A DNA stretch of 64,000 nucleotides from positions 62,001 to 126,000 of the forward strand of contig NZ_JAGDXD010000028.1 of assembly GCF_023256255.1 (NCBI RefSeq), given 5' to 3'. The position numbers and the translations under genes are program-made. Of this stretch, positions 27,320 through 36,251 are shown one piece after another. This DNA is from Caldivirga sp. (GTDB lineage Archaea; Thermoproteota; Thermoprotei; Thermoproteales; Thermocladiaceae). Under the pieces are notes generated by a model. It did no database searches. It was not told the origin of the DNA and was given only the letters and a program-made list of their open reading frames with translations. How positions within the stretch are numbered: the stretch's first letter is position 1; every line of letters begins with the position of its first letter.

Positions 27320-28288
27320 TTACCTTAGCTCCACATCGCTTAACCCATAGTTGCGTAGAAAGACTTCTAAATCAGCTTCTCTTGGCAGGTTCTCTTCATC
27401 ACCCCTAACCATAACTACCATGGCTGCTGCAGCAGATGCCCTAACTATAGCCTTAGATGGTGGAAGTCCCTTAAGCACTGATGCAAGGAAGACACCTGCG
27501 TACGCATCTCCTGCACCTATTGGATCCTTGACAGGTACTTGGAAAGCCTTTGAGCTTACTGTTTCACCATCCCATCTAGCCACTGAGCCCTTAAGCCCCA
27601 TCTTTAAGATAACCCTACTTATCCCAAACCTCGCCTCCGCCTCCTTGAAGACGCCTTGAGGATCCCTTGTACCAAACAGTAGTTCCCCCTCATTTTCATC
27701 AAGGAAAAGTACATTAACATTCTTGAGAACCCCCTCGACAGCCTTAACAGCCTCCTCAATACTCGGCCAAAGGAGTCTCCTAATGTTTACATCGAACGAA
27801 ACCATTACGTTGCGCCTATGGGCTACCTCAACACCCCTCATCACAGTCTCCCTGGCTGAGTCACTTATAGCCATGGTTATGCTGGTGGTGTGGAAGAACC
27901 TTGAACCAGCAATGTACTCTTCATCCAAGTCACTGGGGCTTAATGCTGACGCCGCTGAACCCCTCCTATAGTATAATACAGTACTAACCCCTGGTACTGG
28001 GTAACTTCTTTGAACAAAATATATCCCAGTTGGCCTCTCAGGGTCAAACTTAACCCTGGAAACGTCAACTCCCTGCCCCCTAAGCCACTCATATATGAAG
28101 AAGCCGAACTCGTCATTACCGAGCCTTGTTATTAATCCACTACTGAGCCCAAGCTTAGAGACGGCTACGCACACATTAGCCTCGGAGCCTGCTGAATGCT
28201 TCTCAAAATACGTCACATACCTTAATGGACCCTCAGTCACTGCATTAAACTGGACGAGCGGTTCACCTAAGGCCACTAAGTCAGGCAT
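27320..28288 (-). CDS. kdgK: 2-keto-3-deoxygluconate kinase (PfkB family)
   Basis: 322 aa. LVALGEPLVQFNAV, GPLRYVTYFEKHSAGSEANV, RLGNDEFGFFIYEWLRGQGVD and GIYFVQR closely follow archaeal KDG kinases of the Sulfolobus type; PIGAGDAYAGVFLAS holds the PfkB catalytic Asp. It phosphorylates KDG (and in related enzymes KD-galactonate) in the semi-phosphorylative Entner-Doudoroff pathway. It stands alone and not in an operon with aldolase and dehydratase, as it is in some relatives. Confidence 0.9.
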   Translation of the reverse strand: MPDLVALGEPLVQFNAVTEGPLRYVTYFEKHSAGSEANVCVAVSKLGLSSGLITRLGNDEFGFFIYEWLRGQGVDVSRVKFDPERPTGIYFVQRSYPVPGVSTVLYYRRGSAASALSPSDLDEEYIAGSRFFHTTSITMAISDSARETVMRGVEVAHRRNVMVSFDVNIRRLLWPSIEEAVKAVEGVLKNVNVLFLDENEGELLFGTRDPQGVFKEAEARFGISRVILKMGLKGSVARWDGETVSSKAFQVPVKDPIGAGDAYAGVFLASVLKGLPPSKAIVRASAAAAMVVMVRGDEENLPREADLEVFLRNYGLSDVELR

Positions 28289-28376
28289 AAGGGTTCATTT
28301 AGCCCAGGTATTAAGCTATGCTGCCATACTGCATGAGCTTAAGTAACTATACTACGGAATGACTGGTGGCTTAACC

Positions 28377-29123
28377 TTACGATGGCTTATCACCACCAGT
28401 CAATATCTGCTCCATGATTGCGTGAAGCCTATCTAACCCTTGTCCATTAACAGAACTTACTGGTATTGGTTCAGGCACAATGTTGACACTCCTAATCACG
28501 CCACCTATCCTTGATACTAACTCTGACCCACCCTTAACCTCTAGGTAGTCAGGGTCCTCAATCATGTTCTCTATTTCCTCAATCTCCTCCTCAGTCAGTA
28601 AATCAACCTTATTAAGTACATTAACTTGAGTCTTCTGAATCCTCAACTGAACCGATAGGGATAGTAGGAGACTTGAAGCTAGGCCTAGTGGGGTTCTGGC
28701 GTGTACTGAATCTATTACGAAGAGCACCATGGACTTATCCATCGTTAACCTATCCACCACTAAGGGTCCCGTATCCCTGAAAGCGAACATCTCAAGCTGA
28801 CCCGGTGTATCCACTATTAGGTACGTTGGATCAAGATCATTTATCTGCTGCTTAATGTCATCAATCCTAGTCACTATTAGGTCAACGGCCGCTATTAATG
28901 ATGCATTTGGGCCAAGCTTATACTTCCTCATTATGCTCCTGGCTGATACGTAATCCCTAATGTCAATATCAGGGGTATAAGGCAGGTACTCTGCGGCTGG
29001 GTCTAGGTTAAGTATGCTGACGTAGTTGTCCTGGTTCTCTAAGTAATCAGCTAAAGCTGAGGTTAACGTTGACTTCCCTGAACCAGCTGTTCCAGTTATG
29101 AAAACCGCAAGTATGTTAACCAC
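28377..29123 (-). CDS. GPN-loop GTPase
   Basis: 248 aa. P-loop GTAGSGKST at about 10-18, the family-defining Gly-Pro-Asn in KLGPNASLIAAVDL, a switch-like VDTPGQLEMFAFRDTGP and the NKVDLL guanine motif are intact. Archaeal GPN GTPases are related to eukaryotic GPN1-3, which help assemble RNA polymerase; the archaeal role is less clear. It overlaps the 3' end of SRP19 by 8 bases on the same strand, so the two are probably co-transcribed. Confidence 0.92.
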   Translation of the reverse strand: MVNILAVFITGTAGSGKSTLTSALADYLENQDNYVSILNLDPAAEYLPYTPDIDIRDYVSARSIMRKYKLGPNASLIAAVDLIVTRIDDIKQQINDLDPTYLIVDTPGQLEMFAFRDTGPLVVDRLTMDKSMVLFVIDSVHARTPLGLASSLLLSLSVQLRIQKTQVNVLNKVDLLTEEEIEEIENMIEDPDYLEVKGGSELVSRIGGVIRSVNIVPEPIPVSSVNGQGLDRLHAIMEQILTGGDKPS

Positions 29124-29418
29124 CCCTCCTACTACTCTTCACGAGTTGCGCTAATTTCTTAATAAGGCTTCTCCTACCATACCCTTCAACCTTATAAACA
29201 TATAAGCACCCTGCGGAGTCCTCCTCAAACCAATGCCTAGGGTGCCTCTTCTCAGGGTGCGCCTCATATTTAAGCCCAAGCGTTGAAGCTGCCTTAACCA
29301 ATTCATCCAATGTAGGCTTTTCAACAGCCAACTGCCTAGGCACAACCCTACCATTACTCCTGCTTACCGTCGAGTCAATGTTAATCCTCCACACCACCCA
29401 GTAATCCTTCTTACCCAT
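29116..29418 (-). CDS. srp19: signal recognition particle protein SRP19
   Basis: 100 aa RNA-binding subunit that shapes 7S RNA so SRP54 can bind. WRINIDSTVSRSNGRVVPRQ, LKYEAHPEKRHPRHWFEED and the basic tail LAQLVKSSRRGG are characteristic. Length is normal. It precedes the GPN GTPase. A perfect 18-bp palindrome sits just upstream of its TATA box. Confidence 0.94.
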   Translation of the reverse strand: MGKKDYWVVWRINIDSTVSRSNGRVVPRQLAVEKPTLDELVKAASTLGLKYEAHPEKRHPRHWFEEDSAGCLYVYKVEGYGRRSLIKKLAQLVKSSRRGG

Positions 29419-29442
29419 TTCAGTAAATCGCAGTAAAATGGT

Positions 29443-29465
29443 ATTTAAACTTGCTTAAGCAAGTT
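29443..29465 (-). promoter_or_regulatory. srp19 promoter with 18-bp perfect palindrome
   Basis: The minus-strand TATA-like GTTTAAATA (29443-29451) is about 28 bases before the start at 29418. Abutting and overlapping its upstream side is AACTTGCTTAAGCAAGTT (29448-29465), a perfect 18-bp palindrome where the BRE should be. This is a plausible operator for a dimeric repressor. Confidence 0.5.
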
Positions 29466-29571
29466 CAGCAACATAACCTTAATTCCCCGAATTTTCCCTT
29501 TAACTATTAAAGTAACCTTACGATCAATTGCTAACGTCGTTTAAAGCCATTGCTCTGAATCTGATTTAAGC

Positions 29572-30294
29572 CTATGGTAATCCAGCCGTAGACTTATAAC
29601 TCTGTATTATTGCCTTAACCTTATCCATTAATCCACTTTGATGACTCTCCTTCTCAATGAATTTAATAGTCTGTGATGCGAATAATTCATCACGCTTACT
29701 CCTGCACCTAACCCATATCCTGCCATTCTGGCCTACTGTTACGTCACAGTTGAGTTCATCCTTAAACATGTTTACCATAGACCCCTTCTTCCCTATAACC
29801 CTAGGCACCTTAACTGGGTCTATTTCTATAATAGTCCCGTCCTCAATCCTACCTAGCCTAGACTCCTTAATAGTTAACGTTACTGGGTAATCCTTAGCCA
29901 GGTTGAAGTCGCTTATTTTAGCAAGGACAATATCACCTATGTTTAGTATGTTCCTTAAATCAGCGGTGACCACATCAACAGGCTTCAAGGTGGCCTCATT
30001 AATGGGGAGGTAGGCTGAGTATGGGGACTTAATATCAATCTCCCATCCATTAACAAGTATATCTATTACGTAACCTATAACTATGTCTCCTTGCCTTGGC
30101 TTATAGGCCCCATTTAGTGGTATTACTTGAACCTCCATTGGCTTTACGTCACCCTTAATGTTAATCATGGCCACCGTCGCGGCGTATGCCTTATCCCCCT
30201 CCCAGTACACTGATCCAACTATGACGTAATCATTACTCTTTCCACCAATTAAATCCCCAGGTAGCACTATCATCCTGTCGGTAACGTTAAGCAT
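29572..30294 (-). CDS. rrp4: exosome RNA-binding subunit Rrp4
   Basis: 240 aa cap subunit of the archaeal RNA exosome. N-terminal domain with LPGDLIGGKS; S1 domain (about 60-140) with RQGDIVIGYVIDI; and a KH domain (about 155-225) with VIGKKGSMVNMFKDELNCDV. Length and order fit Rrp4 and not Csl4. Rrp41 and Rrp42, which often follow in other archaea, are not adjacent here; SRP19 is downstream instead. Confidence 0.94.
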   Translation of the reverse strand: MLNVTDRMIVLPGDLIGGKSNDYVIVGSVYWEGDKAYAATVAMINIKGDVKPMEVQVIPLNGAYKPRQGDIVIGYVIDILVNGWEIDIKSPYSAYLPINEATLKPVDVVTADLRNILNIGDIVLAKISDFNLAKDYPVTLTIKESRLGRIEDGTIIEIDPVKVPRVIGKKGSMVNMFKDELNCDVTVGQNGRIWVRCRSKRDELFASQTIKFIEKESHQSGLMDKVKAIIQSYKSTAGLP

Positions 30295-30444
30295 AGGTGA
30301 GGGTATTGGGTTGGGAATAATAAGCGTTGCTAATGATTTCGATATCAGGATGAACCTAACTAATTAATACTTTCAGTCACCTCTATAAACCCAGTAATCA
30401 TTGGATTAATTACGCTTAAATGCAGCGGTAACTGAGGTTAAGTC

Positions 30445-30801
30445 ATGGGTAAGCACACCCATGCCTTCACTGTTGATGAAGCTAACGTAATAATTACGGA
30501 AATTAAGCCAGTGTTAGGGGGATTAATGGAGGCGTATAAGGATGGTGAATTAGACATTATACGTAAGCAGTCAAGGTGGCTAATTAAATTATCCCATAGG
30601 CTCGGCTTCAGTATAAACACTAGGCTTGGTATTGTTCACTTCCCAACATTATATAAGGGTAATTATGATGCGTTACTATGCTATAGGTTTAGCGAACCTA
30701 GGGTGATGTATTGGCATTGGGTTGATAGCGCCGTCAGGATGAGAATAAGGGATGTTAACCTCTTCGGCTCTAAGGGAATTAAGAATAAGGAAGCTGATTA
30801 A
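30445..30801 (+). CDS. DUF2203-family protein
   Basis: 118 aa. HAFTVDEANVIITEIKPVL at the start, GIVHFPTLYKG in the middle and LCYRFSEPRVMYWHWVDSA near the end match the pattern of DUF2203 (F-x-x-x-E-A-N, G-x-x-x-F-P, W-H). The family is widespread in thermophiles and of unknown function. It lies just ahead of the ABC exporter operon (64-base gap) but probably has its own transcript. Diverges from rrp4. Confidence 0.75.
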   Translation: MGKHTHAFTVDEANVIITEIKPVLGGLMEAYKDGELDIIRKQSRWLIKLSHRLGFSINTRLGIVHFPTLYKGNYDALLCYRFSEPRVMYWHWVDSAVRMRIRDVNLFGSKGIKNKEAD

Positions 30802-30865
30802 CAGGGATGCATTAATAGACTAGAAACGTTTATAAGCTGTGTAGCAGTGTCGATATCGGATAGCT

Positions 30866-31870
30866 ATGCCATTAGATTCAGCAATAAAAGCCATAAACCT
30901 AACCAAACGCTATGGTCCAATACTAGCCGTGGATCACATTAATTTCGACGTTAAGTACGGTGAGGTTTTCGGCTTCCTAGGCCCTAATGGGGCAGGTAAA
31001 ACCACAACCATAAAGATGCTGACCACTGTAACTAGACCCACTGAGGGTACAGCACTGGTGAATGGTTACGATATTGTTAAGCAACCGGCTAAGGTGAGGG
31101 AATCAATTGGTGTAGTTCCCCAGGAGTACACTAGTGATGAGGATTTAACCGGTTGGGAGAATCTAATGCTCATAGCTAGCCTATATGGGATACCTAAGAA
31201 GGAGGCTAAGGAGAGGGCTGTTGAGCTACTTAACCTAGTTGAATTGTCCCATGCAGCAGACAGGAAGGTTGAAACATATTCAGGAGGCATGAGGAGGAGA
31301 CTTGAGATAGCCATGGGTTTAATAAATAAGCCTAAGATACTGTTTCTTGATGAACCAACCCTGGGTCTTGATGCGCAGACTAGGGCTGCAATATGGTCGT
31401 ATGTTTATAGGCTTAAGGAGCAATTGGGTACCACAATATTCGTTACTACTCATTACCTTGAGGAGGCAGACCAGTACTGCGATAGAATAGCCATAATTGA
31501 CCACGGTAAGATACTTGCCATGGGGACACCTAGGGATTTAAAGGAGAGCATTGGCGGTGACGTGGTTTCAATACAAGTTGCCGGTAATCCTGAGTCCGCA
31601 GTTAAGGTGCTTCAGAGTGTTGATGGTTTAAGTGACGTTAGGGTTGTTGAAGGGTACGTTAGGTTTAAGGTTAAGGATGGCAGTAGAGCTGCACCAGTAA
31701 TATTCGATATATTGAGTAAGGCTGGTGTTAGGGTAATGAGTATATCAATTAAGGAGCCTTCAATGGATGAGGTCTTCATGGAGTACACTGGCCATAGCCT
31801 AAGGGAAGAGTGGGGCAGTAGGGAGGAGGCCATGGCTATGAGGAGGATTATAAACACGGCTAGGAGGTGA
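30866..31870 (+). CDS. ABC-2 type exporter ATPase (DrrA-like)
   Basis: 334 aa. Walker A GPNGAGKTT, Q-loop in VVPQEYTSDEDLTGWENL, signature YSGGMRRRLEIAMGL, Walker B ILFLDEPTLGLD and switch His in TTHYLEEAD. The C-terminal 100 residues form the regulatory domain typical of DrrA-type drug/lipid exporters. It overlaps the permease gene by 4 bases. Substrate unknown; the daunorubicin name is a family label only. Confidence 0.92.
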   Translation: MPLDSAIKAINLTKRYGPILAVDHINFDVKYGEVFGFLGPNGAGKTTTIKMLTTVTRPTEGTALVNGYDIVKQPAKVRESIGVVPQEYTSDEDLTGWENLMLIASLYGIPKKEAKERAVELLNLVELSHAADRKVETYSGGMRRRLEIAMGLINKPKILFLDEPTLGLDAQTRAAIWSYVYRLKEQLGTTIFVTTHYLEEADQYCDRIAIIDHGKILAMGTPRDLKESIGGDVVSIQVAGNPESAVKVLQSVDGLSDVRVVEGYVRFKVKDGSRAAPVIFDILSKAGVRVMSISIKEPSMDEVFMEYTGHSLREEWGSREEAMAMRRIINTARR

Positions 31871-32745
31871 TGGGGATGAGTAATCCACTTCATGGTTTAT
31901 GGGCCTTAACGGATAGGGAACTTAAGAAGTGGTATAAGGCTCCGGTAGTCTTAATAGTGACATTAATTCAACCAATAGTTTGGCTAGCCTTCTTCGGTAA
32001 ATCAATGAACATGACTTCAATATTCACAAATGGTAGTGTTAACATACCTGGCTTAAACATACCTAAACAGGTTATTGACCAAATAGCCCAAGCCTACTTA
32101 AAGTCAACATTCGGTACAACGGACTACTTCTCATTCCTAGCCGCCTCAATGGTTGCTCAAATAACCTTCTTTACCGCAATGAACAGCGGCATGAGCATTG
32201 TGTGGGATAGGAGATTAGGGGTGTTGGGTAAGCTACTTACAACACCTGTACCTAGGGGTAGCATAATAATGGGTAAGGTGCTTAACTCAGTAATAAGGTC
32301 ACTTGCCCAAGCCACCATAGTGCTACTTATAGCGGTGCTCTTAGGAATGAAATTCAATACTAAGCTAACCCCCCTTGAGTTTGCGCTAAGTATTATTGGT
32401 GTTTACGCAGCCTTAACTCTACTTTCCTTAGGATTCTCATCACTGTACTTAACCCTGGCACTTCGTTCAACCAATTGGCAGTCTCAAATGGCGATAATAA
32501 ACCTACTCAACATGCCGTTAATGTTTGCAAGTAATTCATTCTACCCAATAAAGATGATGCCTTGGTGGCTTAGACCAGTAGCCTACGTAAACCCATTAAC
32601 GTACGTTAATGATGTAACAAGAGGATTACTACTAGGTGTATCATCATTCAGTGTACCCATGGACTTCCTGTACTTGACAATATTCGCTGTGGTGTTCTCG
32701 GCAATAGGGATAGTGTTGTCTTGGCGTTTCCTAAGTGAAGCCTAG
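31867..32745 (+). CDS. ABC-2 type transporter permease
   Basis: 292 aa with about six membrane helices. The N-terminal LTDRELKKWYKAPVVLIVTL and the conserved GMSIVWDRRLGVLGKLLTTP and FASNSFYPIKMMPWWLRPVAYVNPLTY regions are typical of ABC-2 permeases such as DrrB. It forms an exporter with the ATPase before it. The substrate cannot be predicted. Confidence 0.9.
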   Translation: MMGMSNPLHGLWALTDRELKKWYKAPVVLIVTLIQPIVWLAFFGKSMNMTSIFTNGSVNIPGLNIPKQVIDQIAQAYLKSTFGTTDYFSFLAASMVAQITFFTAMNSGMSIVWDRRLGVLGKLLTTPVPRGSIIMGKVLNSVIRSLAQATIVLLIAVLLGMKFNTKLTPLEFALSIIGVYAALTLLSLGFSSLYLTLALRSTNWQSQMAIINLLNMPLMFASNSFYPIKMMPWWLRPVAYVNPLTYVNDVTRGLLLGVSSFSVPMDFLYLTIFAVVFSAIGIVLSWRFLSEA

Positions 32746-32854
32746 TTAAACACAATCATATTGAAGGACACTAACCCTATGGTTATCTCCCTGTTAATAA
32801 GCGTAATGTAATGTAGGGTCATGGTGTTTTATTCATTAACCTACCTACCTATAC

Positions 32855-33904
32855 GTGAATTTAAACCACCCAGTAACCGTAAGGGTTATGAGGATTAGGG
32901 AACTAGTTAACTTAACTCTACTAGTTTTAATGTCCCCCCTAGTTGGTTATGAGGAAGCCATTAGGTTAATAGGTGATAATATTGAACTCAATAAGGTTGG
33001 TAAGGCATTGTTAACCATGGCTAGGCATTATGAACAGAGTGGTGTAAGTTATGATGCATACTTTGAGTTTCTCGCCCAGAGGTTTAACAATATGGTTGAG
33101 GATTGGAGGAAAATGAGTAGTGAAGTTAATTTAAGCGTATTAATGTTAACGATGGCTTTAGTAATGCTTGAAGCATTAATGATAATGCTAATAGGCGTTG
33201 GGTTAGCAGGTTCAATTCTTGTCCTAGCGCCATTACTGTTAATGCCCCTTATACACGTTAATCAAATAAAGCTATATGATTATGATTACGTTAAACCCAC
33301 AATAATGGGTCTCATTCCGGCACTAGTAGTTTATGCTATTACGCGCTCCCCAGCCTACACTATAATAGCATTCTCACTAGGTTTCTCAACCCTCTACATG
33401 CCTCAATTCCTTGGTTTCATAAGGCTTATTACAAACCTAGAACAGAGAGTAATGGAACCCATACTTGAGTTAACATGGAACCCTAATCCAAGGGAGATAA
33501 CAGGTTCCTCCATTATTGAACGCGAATTCTCAAGAATAAGGGACATAGCCTATAGTATTGGTGCACCATACTTCGTAACCAGGGCAGCTAGGGTGGTTGA
33601 TTCATTGATTTTTCAAATTAAGAGCATGTTTAGGGATAACGTGGTTTATGGGGTGTTGATTCCGGTTAACTACATTGCATTAATTGAATTCCTTAGATTA
33701 ATCAATAGTACTATTTCATCAACTGCAATTAATACTGCTTTAGGTTCACCGTTTAATTACCATGTACCGTCGGTAATACTTCTGGCTTCAGCGTTAACTA
33801 CAGCTATATTAACTGGTAAGGTTATTCACAGTATTGGCTTAGGCTTATCAATCATGTGCGTGTTTATCATACCCCTCTTAGCCATCACCCCCATTAGAAT
33901 GTAG
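32855..33904 (+). CDS. polytopic membrane protein, possibly TadC/FlaJ-like
   Basis: 349 aa, not firmly recognised. Two similarly built halves each have a cytoplasmic helical stretch (about 15-90 and 195-270) followed by membrane helices (three to four at about 93-190, three at about 270-345). This duplicated pattern resembles pilus and archaellum assembly platform proteins (T2SSF, TadC, FlaJ), but no clear signature was seen and no assembly ATPase is adjacent. GTG start; an ATG at about 32887 is an alternative. A membrane-anchored partner follows after 38 bases. Confidence 0.6.
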   Translation: MNLNHPVTVRVMRIRELVNLTLLVLMSPLVGYEEAIRLIGDNIELNKVGKALLTMARHYEQSGVSYDAYFEFLAQRFNNMVEDWRKMSSEVNLSVLMLTMALVMLEALMIMLIGVGLAGSILVLAPLLLMPLIHVNQIKLYDYDYVKPTIMGLIPALVVYAITRSPAYTIIAFSLGFSTLYMPQFLGFIRLITNLEQRVMEPILELTWNPNPREITGSSIIEREFSRIRDIAYSIGAPYFVTRAARVVDSLIFQIKSMFRDNVVYGVLIPVNYIALIEFLRLINSTISSTAINTALGSPFNYHVPSVILLASALTTAILTGKVIHSIGLGLSIMCVFIIPLLAITPIRM

Positions 33905-33907
33905 GGC

Positions 33908-33922
33908 AATATTTTTATATTA
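33908..33922 (+). promoter_or_regulatory. TATA box of the downstream anchored-protein gene
   Basis: AATATTTTTATATTA is centred about 27 bases before the ATG at 33943, giving that gene a leaderless transcript of its own. Confidence 0.5.
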
Positions 33923-33942
33923 ATTCAGTGTACTAACACATA

Positions 33943-34590
33943 ATGAACTTAGTAGACATAGTACTGGTGGTCACTGTAGTAGTGGTGGCCTTAGTAGTAA
34001 TCTTGCTAGTGGTTAGAAGAGGTAAGGGAGGTGGGGGGAAGGCGACCTCAACTGGTAATTTAAGCAACATAAATATACGGCAAAACCCTGGAAGCCAAGG
34101 TATGGGTACTCAACAGGCTAGTGAACAAGCTAATCAGGATTCAATGGATTCACTTAAGAATGAGTTAATCAGTAGGATAGAGAGCCTAACGTTAATGATC
34201 AGTGAGGTTAATAGGAAGGTGAGCGAATTATCAACACGTCAAACTACTCAACAGGAATCCCCAATAATGATGATTAGTTACGCGCCGTCAAGTCTAAGTG
34301 AAGTTAGGGATATGGTTAACGTGGACGCCCTAGCCTTGGTTGATGCCATTAACCTCAAGGTAATTGAAAAGGATGGCGACTATCCCTTTGAGTCATTAAA
34401 CGACTACATAATGATGGTGAGTAGAGATAAGTTAAGCTACATGGGTATAGTTAAGGATGGTGCCAATATTTACGTGGTTCCTATAATAGAAAACACACTA
34501 TATTCAATCATAGTGTCAAGTAAACCATTGTCTAACATTGACGTTAACGTGATTAGGAGATTAATGAGCAACTACGCTTCATCAAGGTGA
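33943..34590 (+). CDS. membrane-anchored protein, possible roadblock-like domain
   Basis: 215 aa. One membrane helix at 4-24, a basic stop-transfer RRGKGG, a Gly/Ser/Gln-rich linker to about 65, a coiled-coil stretch (about 66-100), then a C-terminal alpha/beta domain of about 100 residues with DALALVDAINLKVIEKDG and YVVPIIENTLYSIIVSS. That alternation of hydrophobic strands resembles roadblock/LC7 folds, an inference from pattern only. It follows the polytopic gene and may work with it. Its 3' end overlaps the convergent AMMECR1 gene by 19 bases. Confidence 0.55.
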   Translation: MNLVDIVLVVTVVVVALVVILLVVRRGKGGGGKATSTGNLSNINIRQNPGSQGMGTQQASEQANQDSMDSLKNELISRIESLTLMISEVNRKVSELSTRQTTQQESPIMMISYAPSSLSEVRDMVNVDALALVDAINLKVIEKDGDYPFESLNDYIMMVSRDKLSYMGIVKDGANIYVVPIIENTLYSIIVSSKPLSNIDVNVIRRLMSNYASSR

Positions 34591-35231
34591 CACTTCTTTA
34601 ATTCCTCAATAAGATCCCTCTCGTAAACATCCCCCCTAGGCCTTCTCTCCCTGAATATCTGCGCCTCATAGGTATAAACTCTAGTACCCTTCTCGGCCCA
34701 ACACTCAGGTCTTAGGTAAGCCTTCTCGCACGCTTCATCAAGGAACATTACAGTATCCCAACAATACTCAACGGGCACTTGAGGAAGAAGCAATCCACTA
34801 TACATCCCCCTCTCTATTACTAAACCATGAACACCAACCCTAATTGAATTGACTAATTCCTTAGGGGAATTAAACCTAGTCTCCTCAAGGGGACTGAGTA
34901 CACTTACCTCAAAAACTACTGACTCAAGCTCATTAACGTCGAGTGGCGCAAACCTAGGGTCATCGAAAGCCGCGGCCAAGGCACTGTTTATTGTCGCCCT
35001 AGCCGTATTAACATTACCCCTTGGGAAACCTATGCATCCCCTCAGCTCAGTGGTCCCATTCTCCTTCACTGTTTCTATCGTAGTGAAAACCCCGTAATTA
35101 TCCTCAAGCAATCTACTGGGTGTATCTTCAGGTGGCTTTATAATACGTCTACTTTTTATAAACTCCTCCACCGCCCTTCTAGCTAACTTAACTAGGAATG
35201 CTCCCTGTTCAAGGTTATAGGGCTTAAACAC
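34572..35231 (-). CDS. AMMECR1-domain protein
   Basis: 219 aa. ELRGCIGFPRG, the near-invariant LRGCIG motif of the family, is at about residue 60, followed by FAPLDVNELESVVFEVSVLSP and VHGLVIERGMYSGLLLPQVP. The family is conserved from archaea to humans; the molecular function is unsettled and often sits beside radical-SAM or Memo genes, neither of which is seen here. Length is normal. Confidence 0.9.
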   Translation of the reverse strand: MFKPYNLEQGAFLVKLARRAVEEFIKSRRIIKPPEDTPSRLLEDNYGVFTTIETVKENGTTELRGCIGFPRGNVNTARATINSALAAAFDDPRFAPLDVNELESVVFEVSVLSPLEETRFNSPKELVNSIRVGVHGLVIERGMYSGLLLPQVPVEYCWDTVMFLDEACEKAYLRPECWAEKGTRVYTYEAQIFRERRPRGDVYERDLIEELKKCHLDEA

Positions 35232-35483
35232 GTTAATTAATTAACTTAATGCTTTAATATCTCTTACGCTATGAACGTAATATAGTATGCAGTCTCCTGG
35301 AGCATTAGCTAATTAAGTTAACTTAGGGGCGTTTACCCTTACCATGTTTTTCAAATTACCTTCACCATACATTAATTCACACTTTAATTAGATCAGAATA
35401 AGGTAATAAGCATTATATGAAACTTATGCGTTACTATAATGTTTAAAATAACTCAGGGATTCTCATGACTATTAGCAACTAAA

Positions 35484-35771
35484 CTAATCATTACTACTTA
35501 AATACGCATCTGTAGCATTACATACATCATGGCTTAACGCGTTTAAGACCTGGAAAGTATCGGTGGCGTTAGGCATGGCATCAACATGGTTAACATTAAT
35601 ACCTTGCGACAATAACCCTAAATTTACGTATATTGATAATGCTACCAATAATACTAATGTAAGAAGCGCCAGTACTGGTAATACCTTACTTGAATACGCG
35701 CTATTCCTCCTGCAATGCGTATCATTTTTAATGATCAATTGATCAACGTTAACTTTACTTAAAGGACCCAC
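35484..35771 (-). CDS. small one-TM hypothetical protein
   Basis: 95 aa, not recognised. One clear membrane helix (VLPVLALLTLVLLVALSIYV, about 31-50) between a basic N-terminal stretch (CRRNSAYSSK) and an acidic Asn/Asp-rich outside tail. It may be a real small membrane protein, but it lies in a decayed zone and has no operon partner. Confidence 0.35.
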   Translation of the reverse strand: MGPLSKVNVDQLIIKNDTHCRRNSAYSSKVLPVLALLTLVLLVALSIYVNLGLLSQGINVNHVDAMPNATDTFQVLNALSHDVCNATDAYLSSND

Positions 35772-35843
35772 GTAATGCCATACTCTACCATGCCTAACAT
35801 AAACATAGAGACCTTTACCACTAGAGTTCGGCCTTCATTGTGG

Positions 35844-36017
35844 CTAATAGTCACTTTTCGTGACTATTAGTCGCTCGGCCTCATTACTCCTTCTTCCTCC
35901 CCGTGCCGTCTACGGGACTAACTCCCCTCGAGGACGCGGGGGTTTCATTGGGTGCCCTCCTCCACCTCGCAACTGCTCACAGGCTTCACAGTGGCACCCT
36001 CCAATTAAGCATTGAAG
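35844..36017 (-). pseudogene. IS200/IS605-type tnpB 3' tail with end hairpin
   Basis: Minus-strand frame reads a Gly/Pro/Arg-rich tail, GGGGHPMKPPRPRGELVP, then an in-frame TAG, then TARGGRRSNEAERLIV and a stop inside a hairpin. Such Pro/Arg/Gly tails ending with SNEA-like text are what I associate with archaeal TnpB C-termini. The hairpin CTAATAGTCAC-loop-GTGACTATTAG (35844-35870) is a perfect 11-bp stem. Paired GGGTGCC/GGCACCC and CCCGT/ACGGG add RNA-like structure. In IS605 elements the 3' end of tnpB overlaps the omegaRNA, so an RNA could outlive the protein. The catalytic part is gone. Assignment rests on motif memory. Confidence 0.5.
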
Positions 36018-36023
36018 GAAAAG

Positions 36024-36251
36024 CTAATAAATTTTGTTGTTAAATCGTATGAAACATAGGGGAGTCATAACCTCAACACACCTAATAGCATCAAGGGGAC
36101 TAGAAGCAATTAAAAATAACGAGTAGTTACGTAAATGCGTTACAGACTTAATCACAATTGTACCTTCAAGACCACATCTAGGACATCTGCCTCTAGCCAG
36201 TGCATAAGACTTAAACATAAAGTTCTGGAACTGGTGAATAAAAGTAGCCAA
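36024..36251 (-). CDS. doubtful zinc-ribbon fragment
   Basis: 75 codons. RGRCPRCGLEGTIVIKS looks like half of a zinc ribbon, but the rest shows no family pattern and the frame lies in a decayed stretch beside the tnpB remnant. It may be a fragment of a larger lost gene or chance. Confidence 0.2.
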   Translation of the reverse strand: MATFIHQFQNFMFKSYALARGRCPRCGLEGTIVIKSVTHLRNYSLFLIASSPLDAIRCVEVMTPLCFIRFNNKIY

